This document shows, piece after piece, positions 13,125 to 25,254 of a DNA stretch of 64,000 nucleotides. The DNA lies in contig NEEC01000020.1 in assembly GCA_002189035.1 (NCBI GenBank), positions 1 to 64,000 on the forward strand. The letters run 5' to 3'. The stretch's first letter is position 1, and each line of letters opens with the position of its first letter. The translations under genes and the position numbers were made by a program. The DNA comes from Utricularia gibba (Eukaryota; Streptophyta; Magnoliopsida; Lamiales; Lentibulariaceae). The notes under the pieces are model-generated. The model was not told the DNA's origin and searched no databases. It worked only from the letters and a program-made list of their open reading frames with translations.

Positions 13125-13611
13125 CAGCTGCTACCATTTTTCTGACATTGCGTTGGCTTGGTGCTGTTGCTTGCTCATTGTTTTTTTCTTATTAAACGTT
13201 ATCAGCAAATGGAATACACAGGTTACAAAGTCGCTAGGATGGCTCATTGGAGGCGTACCTCCAAGGAATTAGTACCATGTACATAATTAGACAAGTTACA
13301 AGTCGATTCCATTTCGACCTCATCGATGTGCGCATCGACCCGCAATGCTGTGGCTAACGGGTTAAGCATCCCATCTCCGCGAGCTTTTCAACACAACTGA
13401 ACTGTCATTCCCACAATATTTTGAAGATCTGCGACACGCCTCGACTGAGTAAAAACGTTTTATCCGTATACACATGTATTTGACAACAGGCACTAACATC
13501 AGGGATCAAGAAATATGGTTGGGCTATGATATATAACCATCAAAGCTGACACACCCAATGACGACCTAAAAAACATTTGCACAAGACCTCCAACGTCTCA
13601 GACTTATTCAT
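13125..13611. other. Convergent intergenic region
   Basis: About 490 bases between two convergent genes, containing both 3' UTRs. Nothing else seen. Confidence 0.5.
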
Positions 13612-15107
13612 TCAGATGGCATCACCAAGAGTCGAAAGAGAAAATGGGGCGATTAGTACATTGAATGTACGGGCACCAACTTTATCGATGTGCTTCATCT
13701 CGTAATCTCCTTCCTGCAATCAACAACAAAAAAAAGAAAATCAACAACAGAAGTCGATTGTGATATATGTGATGAAACTATCTATGCATCTTTGACTTCA
13801 TCACAAATTTCATGCATAATCAAATGTAACGAATGAAGCCTTTGACACTTTTTCTCCAACTCAAATTCTATAAAAAGGATCAGAGATCTCAGTCTCACCA
13901 TTCTTCCACTCGGTGTTCTCAAAGGACAGGCAGACGAGTACTCAAAACTTGTATCGGGTAGTATAACTGGTTGTTCTCCAATAACTCCAATCCCACTGAA
14001 AACAATTAATGTTTCACATTTAGCATCCGTCCAACAAAAGGAACATATTAAAGAAGAGGGTACAAGTGGCAACTCACTAGACATTCTCTATCTTGCCATT
14101 GGCATCGGTGATAATCCAGTGTCTTCGGAGAAGCTGTATAGGGCGATCTGAGTTGTTGGTGATGCGAATCCTATATGCGAAAAAATAGAGCCCTTTTGAA
14201 GGCTGGCTCCGACCTTCAATGTATATACTAGTAACTTGAACTCTTACACCCTAAAACGAGGTATACTGATCATGTTGTCTTCCACGGGATGCAGTTTCAT
14301 GAAATACATAAAAAATTAAGGACAAAACACTCACCAAGGTAGTTGCATCACTAGCGCACTTCAGAATGCTGTAGGGAGCTATTTCCTTTAGTTCATCACG
14401 ATACTTAGCAGCATCCTGATAATAAAAAAATAGAATGAAGAAATAAAGCACCGCCTCTCTAACAAAATACAAAACAAAACATCATCCCGCTAAGCAATAA
14501 TAAGGTCGTGATGCAATAGTGACGAAGGAAGACATGGTGCCATGAATTTAATGAGAAAAAAATACGAACATTCTAGCAGGCAGTTTGTAAATAGGGAAGA
14601 CCTATTGTACCCTAAATCCAATGTTTGATCACTTGTTCCTCATCTCCTCGTTTGAGGCTAAAATCACTACTTATATGAAAAATCACACCTGAAATCTTTC
14701 ATCCGCAATAGCTTCCTTCAACAATCTCTGAACGCGCAAAACTGGCTCTTCTGCCTCAAATACTTTTAACGAATCACGAAGTCTAGCTGCCTCTTCGTAA
14801 TCCTAAAGGAAAATCACAGAGCATATCCAGTCTAATTTTGCGAAAGAATGATAATGAAGATGCACTAAATTACCTCGGACTTGGCAGCTACTTCAAGTTG
14901 CTGTTTCAATAATGCGTAAGTCTGGGGTCGAGAAAATGAGGAAACTTGTCTGGAGTCCTGTGAACCCGAAGTTGGGTTTTTTTCAGAACAGCAGTTAACT
15001 AGTCTATTGACGCGCAGGCTACAGCTTTTATCCAGGCGAGGACTGAATGGAGGAGGCAAGGATAGGGAGATGAAATCCGAAAACAGCTTGGTGCTCATAA
15101 AATACAT
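13612..15107 (-). CDS. UVR-motif plus ApaG (DUF525) domain protein, probably plastid
   Basis: Exons in transcript order: 15107-14874, 14802-14689, 14415-14335, 14250-14078, 13995-13899, 13713-13612; 801 bases, 266 aa. Residues 1 to about 60 look like a transit peptide. Two UVR-like helical hairpins follow: [20 protein letters not shown] and [20 protein letters not shown]. The C-terminal half is an ApaG fold with [39 protein letters not shown] and [16 protein letters not shown] motifs act as protein-interaction hairpins in UvrB/C and Clp adaptors; ApaG domains are immunoglobulin-like and of unclear role. Function therefore unknown. The start is uncertain: a 64-codon frame at 15222-15028 lies just upstream and may supply an alternative N terminus. 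Confidence 0.82.
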
Positions 15108-16869
15108 TTTCCGTCAATCTCCTTGTGAAAGGCTGCGGGTTCTCTCCTCGGGGTCCCCAATGAAGCTTCACGCGGTTCTTTCCGCGAACTTGGGATGGAT
15201 TAGGGATGCGTACTGCGAGCAACAGGGAAAAAAGGCATTAAGCGAACCACCGAGTTCAGGGAAATGATATGTGGAAGCTGACGATGAAAAGGACGGAGAT
15301 ACTTGGGAGAGGTTGGATGGAGGACAAGGGTTCCACGTATTAGATTCTTGTGGGCTGTAGAATATGGACGGGCCATTTCATCGCCTTGTAGGCCCATGAA
15401 ATGAGCATACTTGGGTAAGTGCTATTCCATTACGTTTTGATGATAAAACAATATCCACGACGTCAGTCCCATTTTATTTTGTGTCTTGTGCATTGTGTTT
15501 CTTTCTAGTTGTTGGGACTTGTGTGACAAAAAAATATATTTATATATCCCATTTTTGTGGAAGGGGAGGGGCGTATTCAAAGACGTGATGGTGATACTGA
15601 TATTCAAGTCCAGCCGCACACCCTACCGTACCGCGGCGAAGGTGAGTTACCAGCTCGCTGGCGCATTCATGCCGTAAATATATAGGAAGGTGAGGAGTTG
15701 GCAGGTATGGAGGCACCGACCTCAGCAGGGGTGCCGTTTTCGACATAAAACACTACCAGAGGACGTTTGTCGCCAGCCCTGTTTAGTTTGGTTTTGAGGA
15801 TGAAGAAATGGGCGTCTAACTATTATTCCTTAGTTTTTTATTTCCGAAAGTAGTGTGATCAGAGTAACAGTATTATCTTCTTGATCCTCCCTAAAGTTTG
15901 TGTTACGTGTTACCTATCTAGTTCTCGTTTTTTCAACAACTCAACCAAACAAGTTTGTGTTGTGGGACAGCTGATACGTTGAACGAGACTTGAGTAGTTT
16001 CAGCAGACGTGTCCCCCGACTACGTGAGGAATAAGGCAACACAACACACATGCGTTGCTTCATCTAGGAGGGAGGATTGCACCCAAAACCTTAGCTGATC
16101 CGCATGTACAACGAGTACAATGAATACATCTCCACTGGAGCCTTGGTCAATGAAATTCCATGATTGCTACTACAAATAAAATGACAATAATAATAATAAA
16201 CAAGGTACATGGATTTTAAAAGCAAACCCTCCAATGATGGATCACTCAGCCTTGGCCCGCTGGCTTGCAAGCACTGAGCAAGAGAGAAAGAAATGCTCCA
16301 AGGACATGAACCCGTGCGGCATACAGCCACGCCACGTATTACTTTTATTTTCCAATTCATTATTCAGTTATTTTACTTCTTTTCCGTATGCCATGCCATA
16401 CTCCGTCGGATCTTCCATGAAAAATAAAAGAATTAGGTGGGTGAAAGATCATAACAGGGATTTACAAATAGAGGGAAATTTCCAAAAGCCAGGAGGGGCA
16501 GTACATGGTTCTCTGCTTTCGTTGTGTGTGATTGGTTAATGAAACACTCGATCCTAGCAAGTGGAGCAGTTACAATTTATGAGCCGGCATACTGTTCCCT
16601 ACCTTATTTTTTTCTACTTTTGTTAGCCAGTTGTTGATGAGTAAGGAGTTGGTGATCATGTGTAATGTTCTCAGTGTTAATCGTACAAAAATAGCTAGCT
16701 GGTCACTACTGAGAAGGTGGTTTTTGTCTGGTTTATATCTGTAGACAGATTCTCCAATGCATGTGGCTATAAACCGCTCGCTCAGGGCTCTCCTGTCGAT
16801 ACCTTCCAAGAGCAGCTTCAAAACACTGTGCTCTCTTTCTTTCTGTGTGTGTAGGTGAGTGTGGCAGTG
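15108..16869. other. Divergent intergenic region, 1.76 kb
   Basis: Promoters of the UVR/ApaG gene (minus) and the PADRE gene (plus). Mixed composition, short AT-rich tracts such as an AATAAT run near 16185. I recognise no gene or mobile element in it. Confidence 0.5.
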
Positions 16870-17467
16870 ATGGGAAATTGCCAAGCCATTGACAATGCAA
16901 CCGTAATGATTCAGCATCCATGTGGAAGAGTTGAGAAGCTTTACTCCTCAGTTTCAGCCACTGAAATAATGAAGCTCAACCCCGGCCACCAAGTCGCTCT
17001 CCTCCTCACCTCTTCCCTCTGCACCACCGATTCCTCCTCAGGAAACAGCAACTGCGGGGGTGGCGTTCCCGTTCGTGTAACGAGGATTAAGCTTCTTAAG
17101 CCCACTGATGCTCTTCTGCTTGGCCATGCCTACCGCTTAGTCACTTGTCAAGGTTTTCAACTTTTCAATCCTCCTCGGGGTCCTGGTGTATGGTCGTGTG
17201 ATGATATTCGTTTTGAGTTTGGTTTTCAGAAATATGATTATTATTATTATTTTTCTAGAAGTTACGAGGGCCAAGAAGCAAGCCAAAATGCAGAAGAAAC
17301 ATGAAAGGGCTAGAGAAGAAAGAAGCAGCTCGGAACCAGAACCCCTCGTCCAGATGAATAACGAGGTAAACGCTGAACACAAGCTTCCTTTGGTAACTTT
17401 AGATTACAGAGTACTGGACTTAAGAATTGATGCGTATCGATTGTTGGAACAGAAACAAGGAAACTAG
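16870..17467 (+). CDS. PADRE/DUF4228-domain protein with N-myristoylation signal
   Basis: Two exons, 16870-17152 and 17259-17467; 492 bases, 163 aa. The N terminus MGNCQAIDNATVMIQHPCGR matches the PADRE (DUF4228) family, which starts MGNCQA, with Gly2 as a likely N-myristoylation site and Cys4 for palmitoylation, suggesting membrane attachment. VEKLYSSVSATEIMKLNPGH, RVTRIKLLKPTDALLLGHAY and RLVTCQ follow. The second exon adds a basic helix (VTRAKKQAKMQKKHERARE) and a disordered tail, typical of the family. Members are induced by pathogens and abiotic stress, but the biochemical role is unknown. The splice join in codon 95 is forced by phase. Confidence 0.86.
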
Positions 17468-18614
17468 ATTAGATGGTGGGTGAATGAGGAACTATTTTAG
17501 TTTATCTGGTTGATGATGCGTAGCGTAGTGTTTCTACAGAGGGGAGTTGGTCCAGGTACAGCTAATAGGGCATGAAAAAGAGTTTTGTCTGCTGTGAGGT
17601 GCATTTGTATTTTATTCCAGAAAACAAAATGCAGGTGGTGACCGAAGAAGAAAGAAGCCCTGCAGGGCCACGTAAATCCCGAGCAGGGGCATGGCACCCA
17701 GCACTCTGCACCATCTCAGAATCCGGAACATGATCTTCATTTTTCGCCAGGGGGCTCGAGGGATTTGGTAGTTGGTACTGTGTTCACATCGATTGTCCAT
17801 AGATTGTTGTTTCTTAATATTAAATATGTGGAGATGGGGTGAAAACTCCACAGCAATCAAGAGTTGACCCGAGGACTAGTTCACTTCCAAGATGGGGATT
17901 GACCGCATATCTTCTTCAGAAAAAAAAAAAAAAAAACTGCTTGGTAAAACTACTCATTTATTAATACACAAAGCTGATATATAAAATAGAAAAGGTTATT
18001 CTGAAGAAGCCTACCTATTGATAATACATTTGCATTCCTATCCATTCCTACCACACTCCCTACTCATATCATAATTAAATGTGCTATAATCTTGTTCAGT
18101 GTATTCCACAACTTGGTGTGAATCCAATTTGCATAACACGTTGACTGTTTGGGTGATTGAACAGAACCACGACCCCTGTAATAGTGGGGTGCAATGTAAA
18201 AACGTGTTACAACAACAGTCAGCCCTGGTGGCAAAGTTCTGCTGAGATAGAACCACTGCACTGCTGGAATATGTCCTACTCCAAGTTTGAAGAACAAATT
18301 GATTTCTCTCGCTAGGCATTTAATTATAATTAGAGGGCGACGATTCATTTGTATTTGGGGACATTAAATACAGCATTAATATGGAAACGATAAAAAAAAA
18401 AGATTGAAACAAATAATCGTGAGAATGAGACATTAATAATATGGAAATGGTTGAAAAACATAAAACAAACTTCTCTTGATGTTGATTATTAAAATCTGTT
18501 GAATTTCCGTAACGCCCATAAAATTGGCACATTCCATTCCATTGCGATACCTATCTGCTGGTGCTGTATAAGGTGGTATCTCTCCACAGATTCCTGGGAC
18601 TGAAACCACGATCC
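17468..18614. other. Intergenic, 1.15 kb
   Basis: 3' region of the PADRE gene and promoter of ALDH10. Contains an A run near 17921-17936. No gene recognised on either strand. Confidence 0.5.
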
Positions 18615-21606
18615 ATGGCAACTCCTACAATTCCCTCTCGCCAGCTATTCATCAACGGTGACTGGCAAGAACCAATTCACCGGAAGCGCTTGCCCGTCAT
18701 CAATCCCGCCACCGAAGAAATTATTGGTTCAGATAACAACTTTCATTGCCCCTTCTAATTATTTCCTGCTCTGCGGCACTCGCTCACTTGTTTCTGTCAT
18801 ACACAGACAGAGTTGTTTGTTCCTGGAGTTTTTCAATCAATTGCCTGTCTCATTTTTCAGGGTATATCCCCGCAGCTACGGCAGAAGATGTGGATCTTGC
18901 CGTTGAAGCTGCTCGTGTGGCTTTTTTTCGTGACGGCGGAAAAGAATGGTCCTCGGCCACCGGGGCTCTTCGTGCCAAGTATTTAAGAGCTATTGCTGCC
19001 AAGGTTTCACTTCTATGCTCTTCCTTTTGCTGCCTTCGCTCAGTTAAATGGGTCTGCCTTCTGGATGCTTAGTTTTTTTGCTGTTTGAAAATGTAGATCA
19101 CAGAAAGGAAGTTACAACTGGCAAAACTTGAATCACTCGATTGTGGGAAACCTTTCGATGAAGCTGCTTGGGACATGGTCCGTCTGGAATTCATCACTAG
19201 TTTGTTTTTAATCAGTAGAAGGTTACTTATTATCTGTGTCGTCTAGGATGACGTGTCCGGGTGTTTTGAGTACTTTGCTGATGTTGCTGAAAGATTGGAT
19301 TCAGAGCAGAGAAAACCTGTGCCCCTCCCGATGGAAACATTCAAATGCCATATCCTCAAAGAACCACTTGGAGTAGTTGGTCTTATTACACCATGGTCAG
19401 GCTTCTATCCTGATTATTTCACTTCAGCGCTGCACCTTTTTTTATAAGTCGTATCGCACACTTTGACGGTGGGGGAATTAACGGATATATAGTTCATTGT
19501 TAGTGCTTTATTAGAACCTTTTATCATGTTCTGACTGCATTTTCATGTCTCAGGAATTACCCCTTGTTGATGGCTGCATGGAAGGTGGCTCCATCTCTGG
19601 CGGCTGGATGCACCATCATCCTGAAACCTTCTGAGCTAGCATCCGTGTAGGTTTACAAGTGACTGCCTTTCTGTCTCATTTTTCTGTTCCTTTACCTCAT
19701 AATTTCTTTTGATTCAGGTGCATAATTAACACTAACATTCTCAATTGAAATGGATGAGCCACATTGAATGCATGGAAATCTACTAAATGCTCAAACCTCT
19801 GTATTTGTTAGTATGCTCTCAATTAATAATCTTTGGGTATGCAAAATGTTATGGCAGCACTTGCTTGGAGTTAGCTGATATCTGCAGAGAAGTTGGTGTT
19901 CCACCAGGTGTTGTGAATGTTTTGACTGGTTTGGGGCCAGAAGCTGGCGCTCCTTTGACAACGCATCCTCATGTTGATAAGGTAAATGTCGATGCACCAA
20001 GCATTTGTAATTGTGATGGGTAGATGAGAACTTGGCGCAAAATCATCTTAACAGATAGCATTCACTGGGAGCAGTGCTACAGGAAGCAAAATTATGGCTT
20101 CTGCTGCTCAACTTGTCAAGGTACACGTTATAAGCGCTTCTAATTTTGAAGTATTAGTTTTATTTCATAGGTAGAAGAAAATTTATCGATCTTTCATTGA
20201 AAAGGGGTGCTTCTGAGTGCAGCCAGTTACGCTTGAACTTGGAGGGAAAAGCCCAATTATAGTTTTTAATGATATTGATCTGGACAAAGGTATGATCATC
20301 CAACATTGGAATGTGAGGATATCATTACTCTGGTTCTTGTTATCACTAAAAAGTTTGCTAACTAATTGCATTCTTTTTTCCATTCTGCAGCCGTGGAATG
20401 GACCCTCTTTGGATGCTTTTGGACTAATGGCCAGATATGCAGCGCTACTTCTCGACTTTTGGTGCATGTAAGTTTGGACAGTCGCTGTTGGCTTTCATTT
20501 ACCCTCTCCTTTGAATGAAACCAAGCTAGCTATAGCCCATTGTCGTTTTTTTTTTGAATATTACTATTTCCATGGGCCATATATATGTAGGAAAGCATTG
20601 CAGCAGTATTCTTGGAGAAACTTGTACAGTGGTGCGAGAATATTAAAATCTCAGACCCTCTGGAGGAGGGTTGCCGTCTTGGCCCTGTTGTTAGTAGTGG
20701 ACAGGTACACAGACTTTGAAAGTAAATATGAAGGTTGTTTTTTTTCCAATTTTCTTGCTGCTCATTTTTTTACTGTGCAGTATGAAAAGGTGTTGAAGTT
20801 CGTAAAAACGGCCAGAGAAGAGGGTGCCACAATCTTGTATGGTGGTGTGCGACCTCAGGTAGAATTTTGCTTTATGAAGCTGCAAATGAATGGGAAAGTT
20901 ATTTTGTGCAGTGTAGGTCAGCATCTTGTATATTTTGCAGCACTTGAAAAGGGGTTTCTTTGTTGAGCCAACCGTTATCACAGATGTGACCACCTCAATG
21001 CAAATCTGGAGAGAAGAGGTGTTTGGGCCAGTTCTTTGTGTCAAGACCTTCAGTACCGAAGAAGAAGCCGTTGAATTGGCTAACGACACCCAGTATGTTC
21101 ATATACTCAGCCTGCTCACGTTCATCTGCTGCTTGAATTTTATTGAAAATGAAAACATGAACATACTCCTTACCTTTTCTAGCTACGGCTTGGCTGCTGC
21201 TGTACTATCAAAAGATCTTGAAAGGTGTGATCGACTGAGTAAGGTAGTAATAATGAAAATCATCAACCATTTCCTCCAAAATGTCCCTGTTTTGCTTGGA
21301 AATTCTCTGCATCTTATTAAAAAATTTCACAGGCACTCCAAGCAGGAATCGTTTGGTTCAACTGCTCACAGCCTACCTTCACCCAGGCCCCCTGGGGTGG
21401 CAAAAAGCGCAGTGGATTTGGGCGTGAACTCGGGAGTGGTAACTGGCTACATATTTTATAAGCCATGACGTGAATTTATTTTACTCCATGCTGAGTTTTA
21501 TTCATACCGAAACAGGGGAATCGACAACTATGTGAACATAAAGCAGGTCACCCAGTACCTAGCGGATGATGCATGGGGCTGGTACAAGTCTCCGTCCAGG
21601 CTCTGA
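18615..21606 (+). CDS. ALDH10 aminoaldehyde (betaine aldehyde) dehydrogenase, 15 exons, one-base frame break
   Basis: NAD-dependent oxidation of aminoaldehydes from polyamine breakdown, or of betaine aldehyde. Exons: 18615-18726, 18861-19003, 19097-19177, 19247-19395, 19554-19646, 19858-19981, 20055-20120, 20223-20289, 20391-20467, 20591-20704, 20781-20858, 20941-21092, 21183-21243, 21333-21438, 21516-21606. Motifs: [24 protein letters not shown], catalytic-Glu segment [13 protein letters not shown], catalytic-Cys segment [44 protein letters not shown]. Lengths sum to 1514; with one G added to the GGG at 21432-21434 the total is 1515 (504 aa, the family length) and the conserved GEWGIDNY reads through to the C terminus SRL, a PTS1-type peroxisomal signal. 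As written, the frame breaks there and stops soon after. Confidence 0.9.
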
Positions 21607-22223
21607 ACTATGAGATTTTACGTATGTCAACGTCCTGGCACCTGAGACCTGATCTTTGTGTGCATGCGTTCCTTCTCAATAAGCATAAAAGTTGGCCTTG
21701 TACTTTGATTCATGTCTCGTGCAAAGTATCCCGTATATACTCATGCTCCGGAATACAGAAATCGAGCAACAAGGTTGGCCTGCGTATTTCATTCATTGTT
21801 GTCTTGCTCATTCCAATATATACCAACTAAGCTACACCTCATGGAAGATGGCCAACAGCTGCAAGATTATATCCAAGTGTGCAATGTTTTTTTTTTTTTT
21901 TGTTTATTTATGGCTGTATTGGACTACTAATATGACTTTCACTGCGTCCTTGATTTCAAGGGTGCAAAAAACGTCAATACTACACAATGTATCCGCTCCA
22001 GCGCGTTAAAAAGGACTAGGCATTCAAAACATCCAGTATAATGATGATACAAATCTCAATTGTAATATCCGACCTTCGACTGCAATATTGAGACGCAACC
22101 CAAGTAAAGGTAAAAGCTTTGCTAGCGAACATGTTCTATACCATAACTACTCAAAGTCTCTACCTTCTATCCCCAGATTTAGCTTCAGCACTATACAGAA
22201 AGTGCCATTTTTGTTGTGCAAAA
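21607..22223. other. Convergent intergenic region
   Basis: About 600 bases holding the 3' UTRs of ALDH10 and ATP11, with a T run near 21886-21900. Nothing else seen. Confidence 0.5.
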
Positions 22224-23416
22224 TTATAACGCCGGCATCTCCAAAACTTTTAAAACATCCTTGAACTCAAATTTGCGCGTTTCTTTGTTAAAACGCTCCA
22301 CTAAGCTGTACCTCAAATCATTCAAGTAAAACGTGTGTGCAGTTTCCAACAGCCATTTAGCTTCTTCATCGGTCAGCTTGCTAGGGAACACAATATCGCC
22401 ACGAATAAGTACTAGATCCTTGCTATCTGCAAATTCTTTGTAGTAGGTTGTTGTGAAATAAGGGGCAGCTTGTGTTCCTCTGGCTTTGTAGTCTTCAAGA
22501 CCAGTGAAAAGCATGTGCGGTATCTCAACTGTACAAAAGCAGGATGTTTGCCACAATTTAAGGAGAAGGTTTAAGCAACAGCAGAACAAGTCGAATTATC
22601 ATCATATTCGTGTCCACAGGAGAAACAATTCATATTCATAAAAAGACAGCATAGATAATGCAAATCAGCAACCAACGGCTCCTTCCATAATGAGTCATCC
22701 GATCTCATAATTATTATGTATATTAACACTACTCAGCTAAAAAAAAAAATGACACTTTATTTTTCATTGCAAGAGAAGAGGTTCAGTTGACTACTATAAA
22801 CCGTCCACATGGAAAATTTGAGGAGCGTCGTCACCTTGCAGAAACATCGTGGTATATCCACTCCCCTTCCATAAAGGAATAACAAAATGGCGGCTGCAGG
22901 AAAAAAGAAAAGTTGTTGACTTGTGAATAGCAAACGAGATACAGGAAAAAAAAAAAAAAACCCAATAATCAGGCTGAAAATAACCAATTTATCACTCTTT
23001 GTTCCAAAAGGTGATATAATTTTGCCGGAATTGATGCACCAATGTGCCCCCTTCCTAAGTGATACTGAAAAGGAAAGGCAATCAGGTAAACAAGAAAAAA
23101 TGAGCAAGTGAAGGGACTCGGTTGAGTCCAGCGATACTAACATCATCCCAGATATCAGCAAGCTCTTCAGGGGATTTGCTCTTGGCCCTATCGATATCCA
23201 GGATCGAGTTTAAGGGTTTTGGTTTCAGTGGAGAGAACCCTGTTGCGAAGCTCAAATTGCGAAAGAATCCCCCATACCCCTTTTCAAGAAATTCCAACCG
23301 GAATTACTTCTTGGGGGCGATATGCATTCATTTTCAATTTTAATCGGACATGAAGAATTACAACCGGCAGTGAGAAAAGCCCTTCTTGAACCCGTGGAGA
23401 TCAAATGACGCAACAT
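22224..23416 (-). CDS. ATP11-type mitochondrial F1-ATPase assembly chaperone (ATPAF1)
   Basis: Chaperone that binds the free F1 beta subunit during ATP synthase assembly in the mitochondrial matrix. Transcript order: first exon from 23416 (MLRHLISTGSRRAFLTAG, a basic presequence) to 23142, then 23064-22985, 22893-22835, 22528-22224. Conserved parts: SILDIDRAKSKSPEELADIW, YHLGRGHIGASIPAKLYHLL, CRHFVIPLWKGSGYTTMFLQ, LFTGLEDYKARGTQAAPYFT, LVLIRGDIVFPSKLTDEEAK, FYLNDLRYSLVERFNKETR. The first exon is split between two frames, joined by one added G in the C-runs (plus strand) at 23269-23280, again a one-base loss. A 5' UTR acceptor TTTTCAG lies just upstream of the start. Confidence 0.87.
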
Positions 23417-24054
23417 ACTCGCCTCCTGAAAAGATTGTACATCACTGAATATAAACACAGCACAAAATAACGAAGCTACATGAAATCATAGCAACAGAAG
23501 AGTAAACAACTCGAAACGCCAGGTCTGAGAAGGGAAAACGCTGAAAGTACCCCGTCGGGGTTGTTGGACAGATTAAGGAATATGAAGAGAGATTTTGGGG
23601 GTGCGCCGAGAGCAGGGAGTGGCGATCCAAGGTTCCAACGGAAAACTAGGTAAAGGACAATCTCTGGGTTTTAAGTCATATCAATGCACATCCCTTCCAT
23701 TATGCAAAACATATAGCCTATTTTCTTTATAAATTTACACGCGTTTTCTCTTGTGTTGCTGGTCCATGAAATACTCTACTCTTGAGATTTTAAGCAAAAG
23801 GAAAGTGATTTTCTGCCAATGGACTGGGGGGTATCGCCAAGTCCTCCTTTCCGTCTTTCACAAGCACCCTCGCCTTACCCCTGGAGCAGGGTACGGCGAA
23901 TGGTGAGTAGGCCAACTCCGCAGTCCTCGAGCGCATGCTGTTATTCAATTTCCCCTGCGCTTTCTCAAAATTATCACGCAAAATGCAGCATATCATATGG
24001 TTTCTGAGCAGAAGTTGATGTATTTATGTAAAACATCTAAGATATTTCGCTAGT
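23417..24054. other. Intergenic, 640 bases
   Basis: Promoter and probable leader of ATP11 (minus) and the 3' region of the PKS gene (minus). No other gene recognised. Confidence 0.45.
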
Positions 24055-25254
24055 TTAGTTGAAGGAGGATCTGTGGCACTTGTCAGCAACTTGCACAGGC
24101 TTGAGGTTTCTGGATCCTAGCACCCAGATGTTTCCAGTTTCTAGCCTTGGACTACCCACAGCTTTGTCTCTCACACCAGCAACGCAAGCAGTCATCATAT
24201 TCTCCTCGTTATCGTAGTATTCAGAGAAATCTGCAACGCTGGCAGTCACGACACTCCACTGAATGCTGGCCTCGCTTGGTGGGCAGTTAGATGTTGCACT
24301 GGGCCTGGGGCTGATCATCGTCATGGCGGACAATTCCGAAAATGTGGGCGGTTGTAAGGGTCCTGTTAAGTTGTCTATTTCGAACAAATCCGAACTTGCC
24401 TCGCTGCCAATTTCATCACAGGGGATGATGGCAGGGGAAATGGCGTGCTTTAAGCCTTTGTTGGGCATGGTATCATCCCATGATAGCAAGCATTGTGTGC
24501 TCTCGCCAACATGAACATCATAACCATCATCTCGTTTTGACCCGAAAACTGGTTGCGAGTTCCTCTGTGGCTCATCAGACGCGGATTCATCATGTTTCTG
24601 AAATGGTGGGAAAATCTCCTGCTTTTTGGGCAGTTTTGGGGAAAGGGGCTGAAGCGGAGAGTTTGCATCAACAACATCAACAGCTCTCTTGTTGAAACAA
24701 GATGCTCCGCAGCCGAAACCTGGAAAAAGTGACTGTCTCCTCCAACCCCAAACGGAGGGGGAGGGCTTTTTTGTAACGGGGATTGTCTGAAGCTGAACAT
24801 GGGTTGTTTGCAAAGGAGAAAAAAGCGGATCATGGCTGGCGGCATAGGAGCACGCGGTAGAAGTAAGAGTTGTTGCCTTTGTGCCATGTCTGGGTTTAGA
24901 AGCCGCGGCGTTTTGCTCCGTGTGGATGGCATGGTCCAGGTTCATGCTGAAGTACCTATCAGCAGCAAACACTTTAATTTCTCCATCTTGAAGGTTGCCG
25001 AATCTTGATCTGGAAGCTGTATCCTTGGTGGGTGCAGGGAAAGTTGTTTGAAAGACGAAGCTGCTACTGCCGTGTTTGGGATTGGATCTGAGGAAAGATT
25101 TTTTGGTGTGAGAGGCGGCGTTTTGCGCATCATCATCTTTTTCTTTGTGCTGTTGCCGCAGCAAAAGATTGTCTTTTGCAGTGTCCAGATAGTATGAGAA
25201 AGAAGCAACACGCAGACTGAGACTGTTCCCTGCATCATCGGCTTCCAATGCCAT
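24055..25254 (-). CDS. Phytochrome kinase substrate (PKS) family protein, single exon
   Basis: PKS proteins are plant-specific, plasma-membrane-associated signalling components downstream of phytochromes and phototropins in phototropism and leaf positioning. One 399-codon frame. Family blocks visible: VASFSYYLDTAKDNLLLR near the N terminus; DGEIKVFAADRYFSMNLD at about residue 90; a central cysteine segment FPGFGCGASCFNKRAVDV; the acidic stretch SEASSDLFEIDNLTG; and SEASIQWSVVTASVADFSEY near residue 330. No membrane helix, high Ser/Asp content and probable disorder. The C-terminal ~60 residues are less conserved. Which PKS paralogue this is cannot be told. The downstream hydrolase gene is divergent. 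Confidence 0.88.
   Translation of the reverse strand: MALEADDAGNSLSLRVASFSYYLDTAKDNLLLRQQHKEKDDDAQNAASHTKKSFLRSNPKHGSSSFVFQTTFPAPTKDTASRSRFGNLQDGEIKVFAADRYFSMNLDHAIHTEQNAAASKPRHGTKATTLTSTACSYAASHDPLFSPLQTTHVQLQTIPVTKKPSPSVWGWRRQSLFPGFGCGASCFNKRAVDVVDANSPLQPLSPKLPKKQEIFPPFQKHDESASDEPQRNSQPVFGSKRDDGYDVHVGESTQCLLSWDDTMPNKGLKHAISPAIIPCDEIGSEASSDLFEIDNLTGPLQPPTFSELSAMTMISPRPSATSNCPPSEASIQWSVVTASVADFSEYYDNEENMMTACVAGVRDKAVGSPRLETGNIWVLGSRNLKPVQVADKCHRSSFN

Noticed and set aside
24450-24932. Second minus-strand frame of 160 codons inside PKS
   Set aside because: Overlaps the PKS frame, which carries all the family motifs; it is an out-of-frame shadow.
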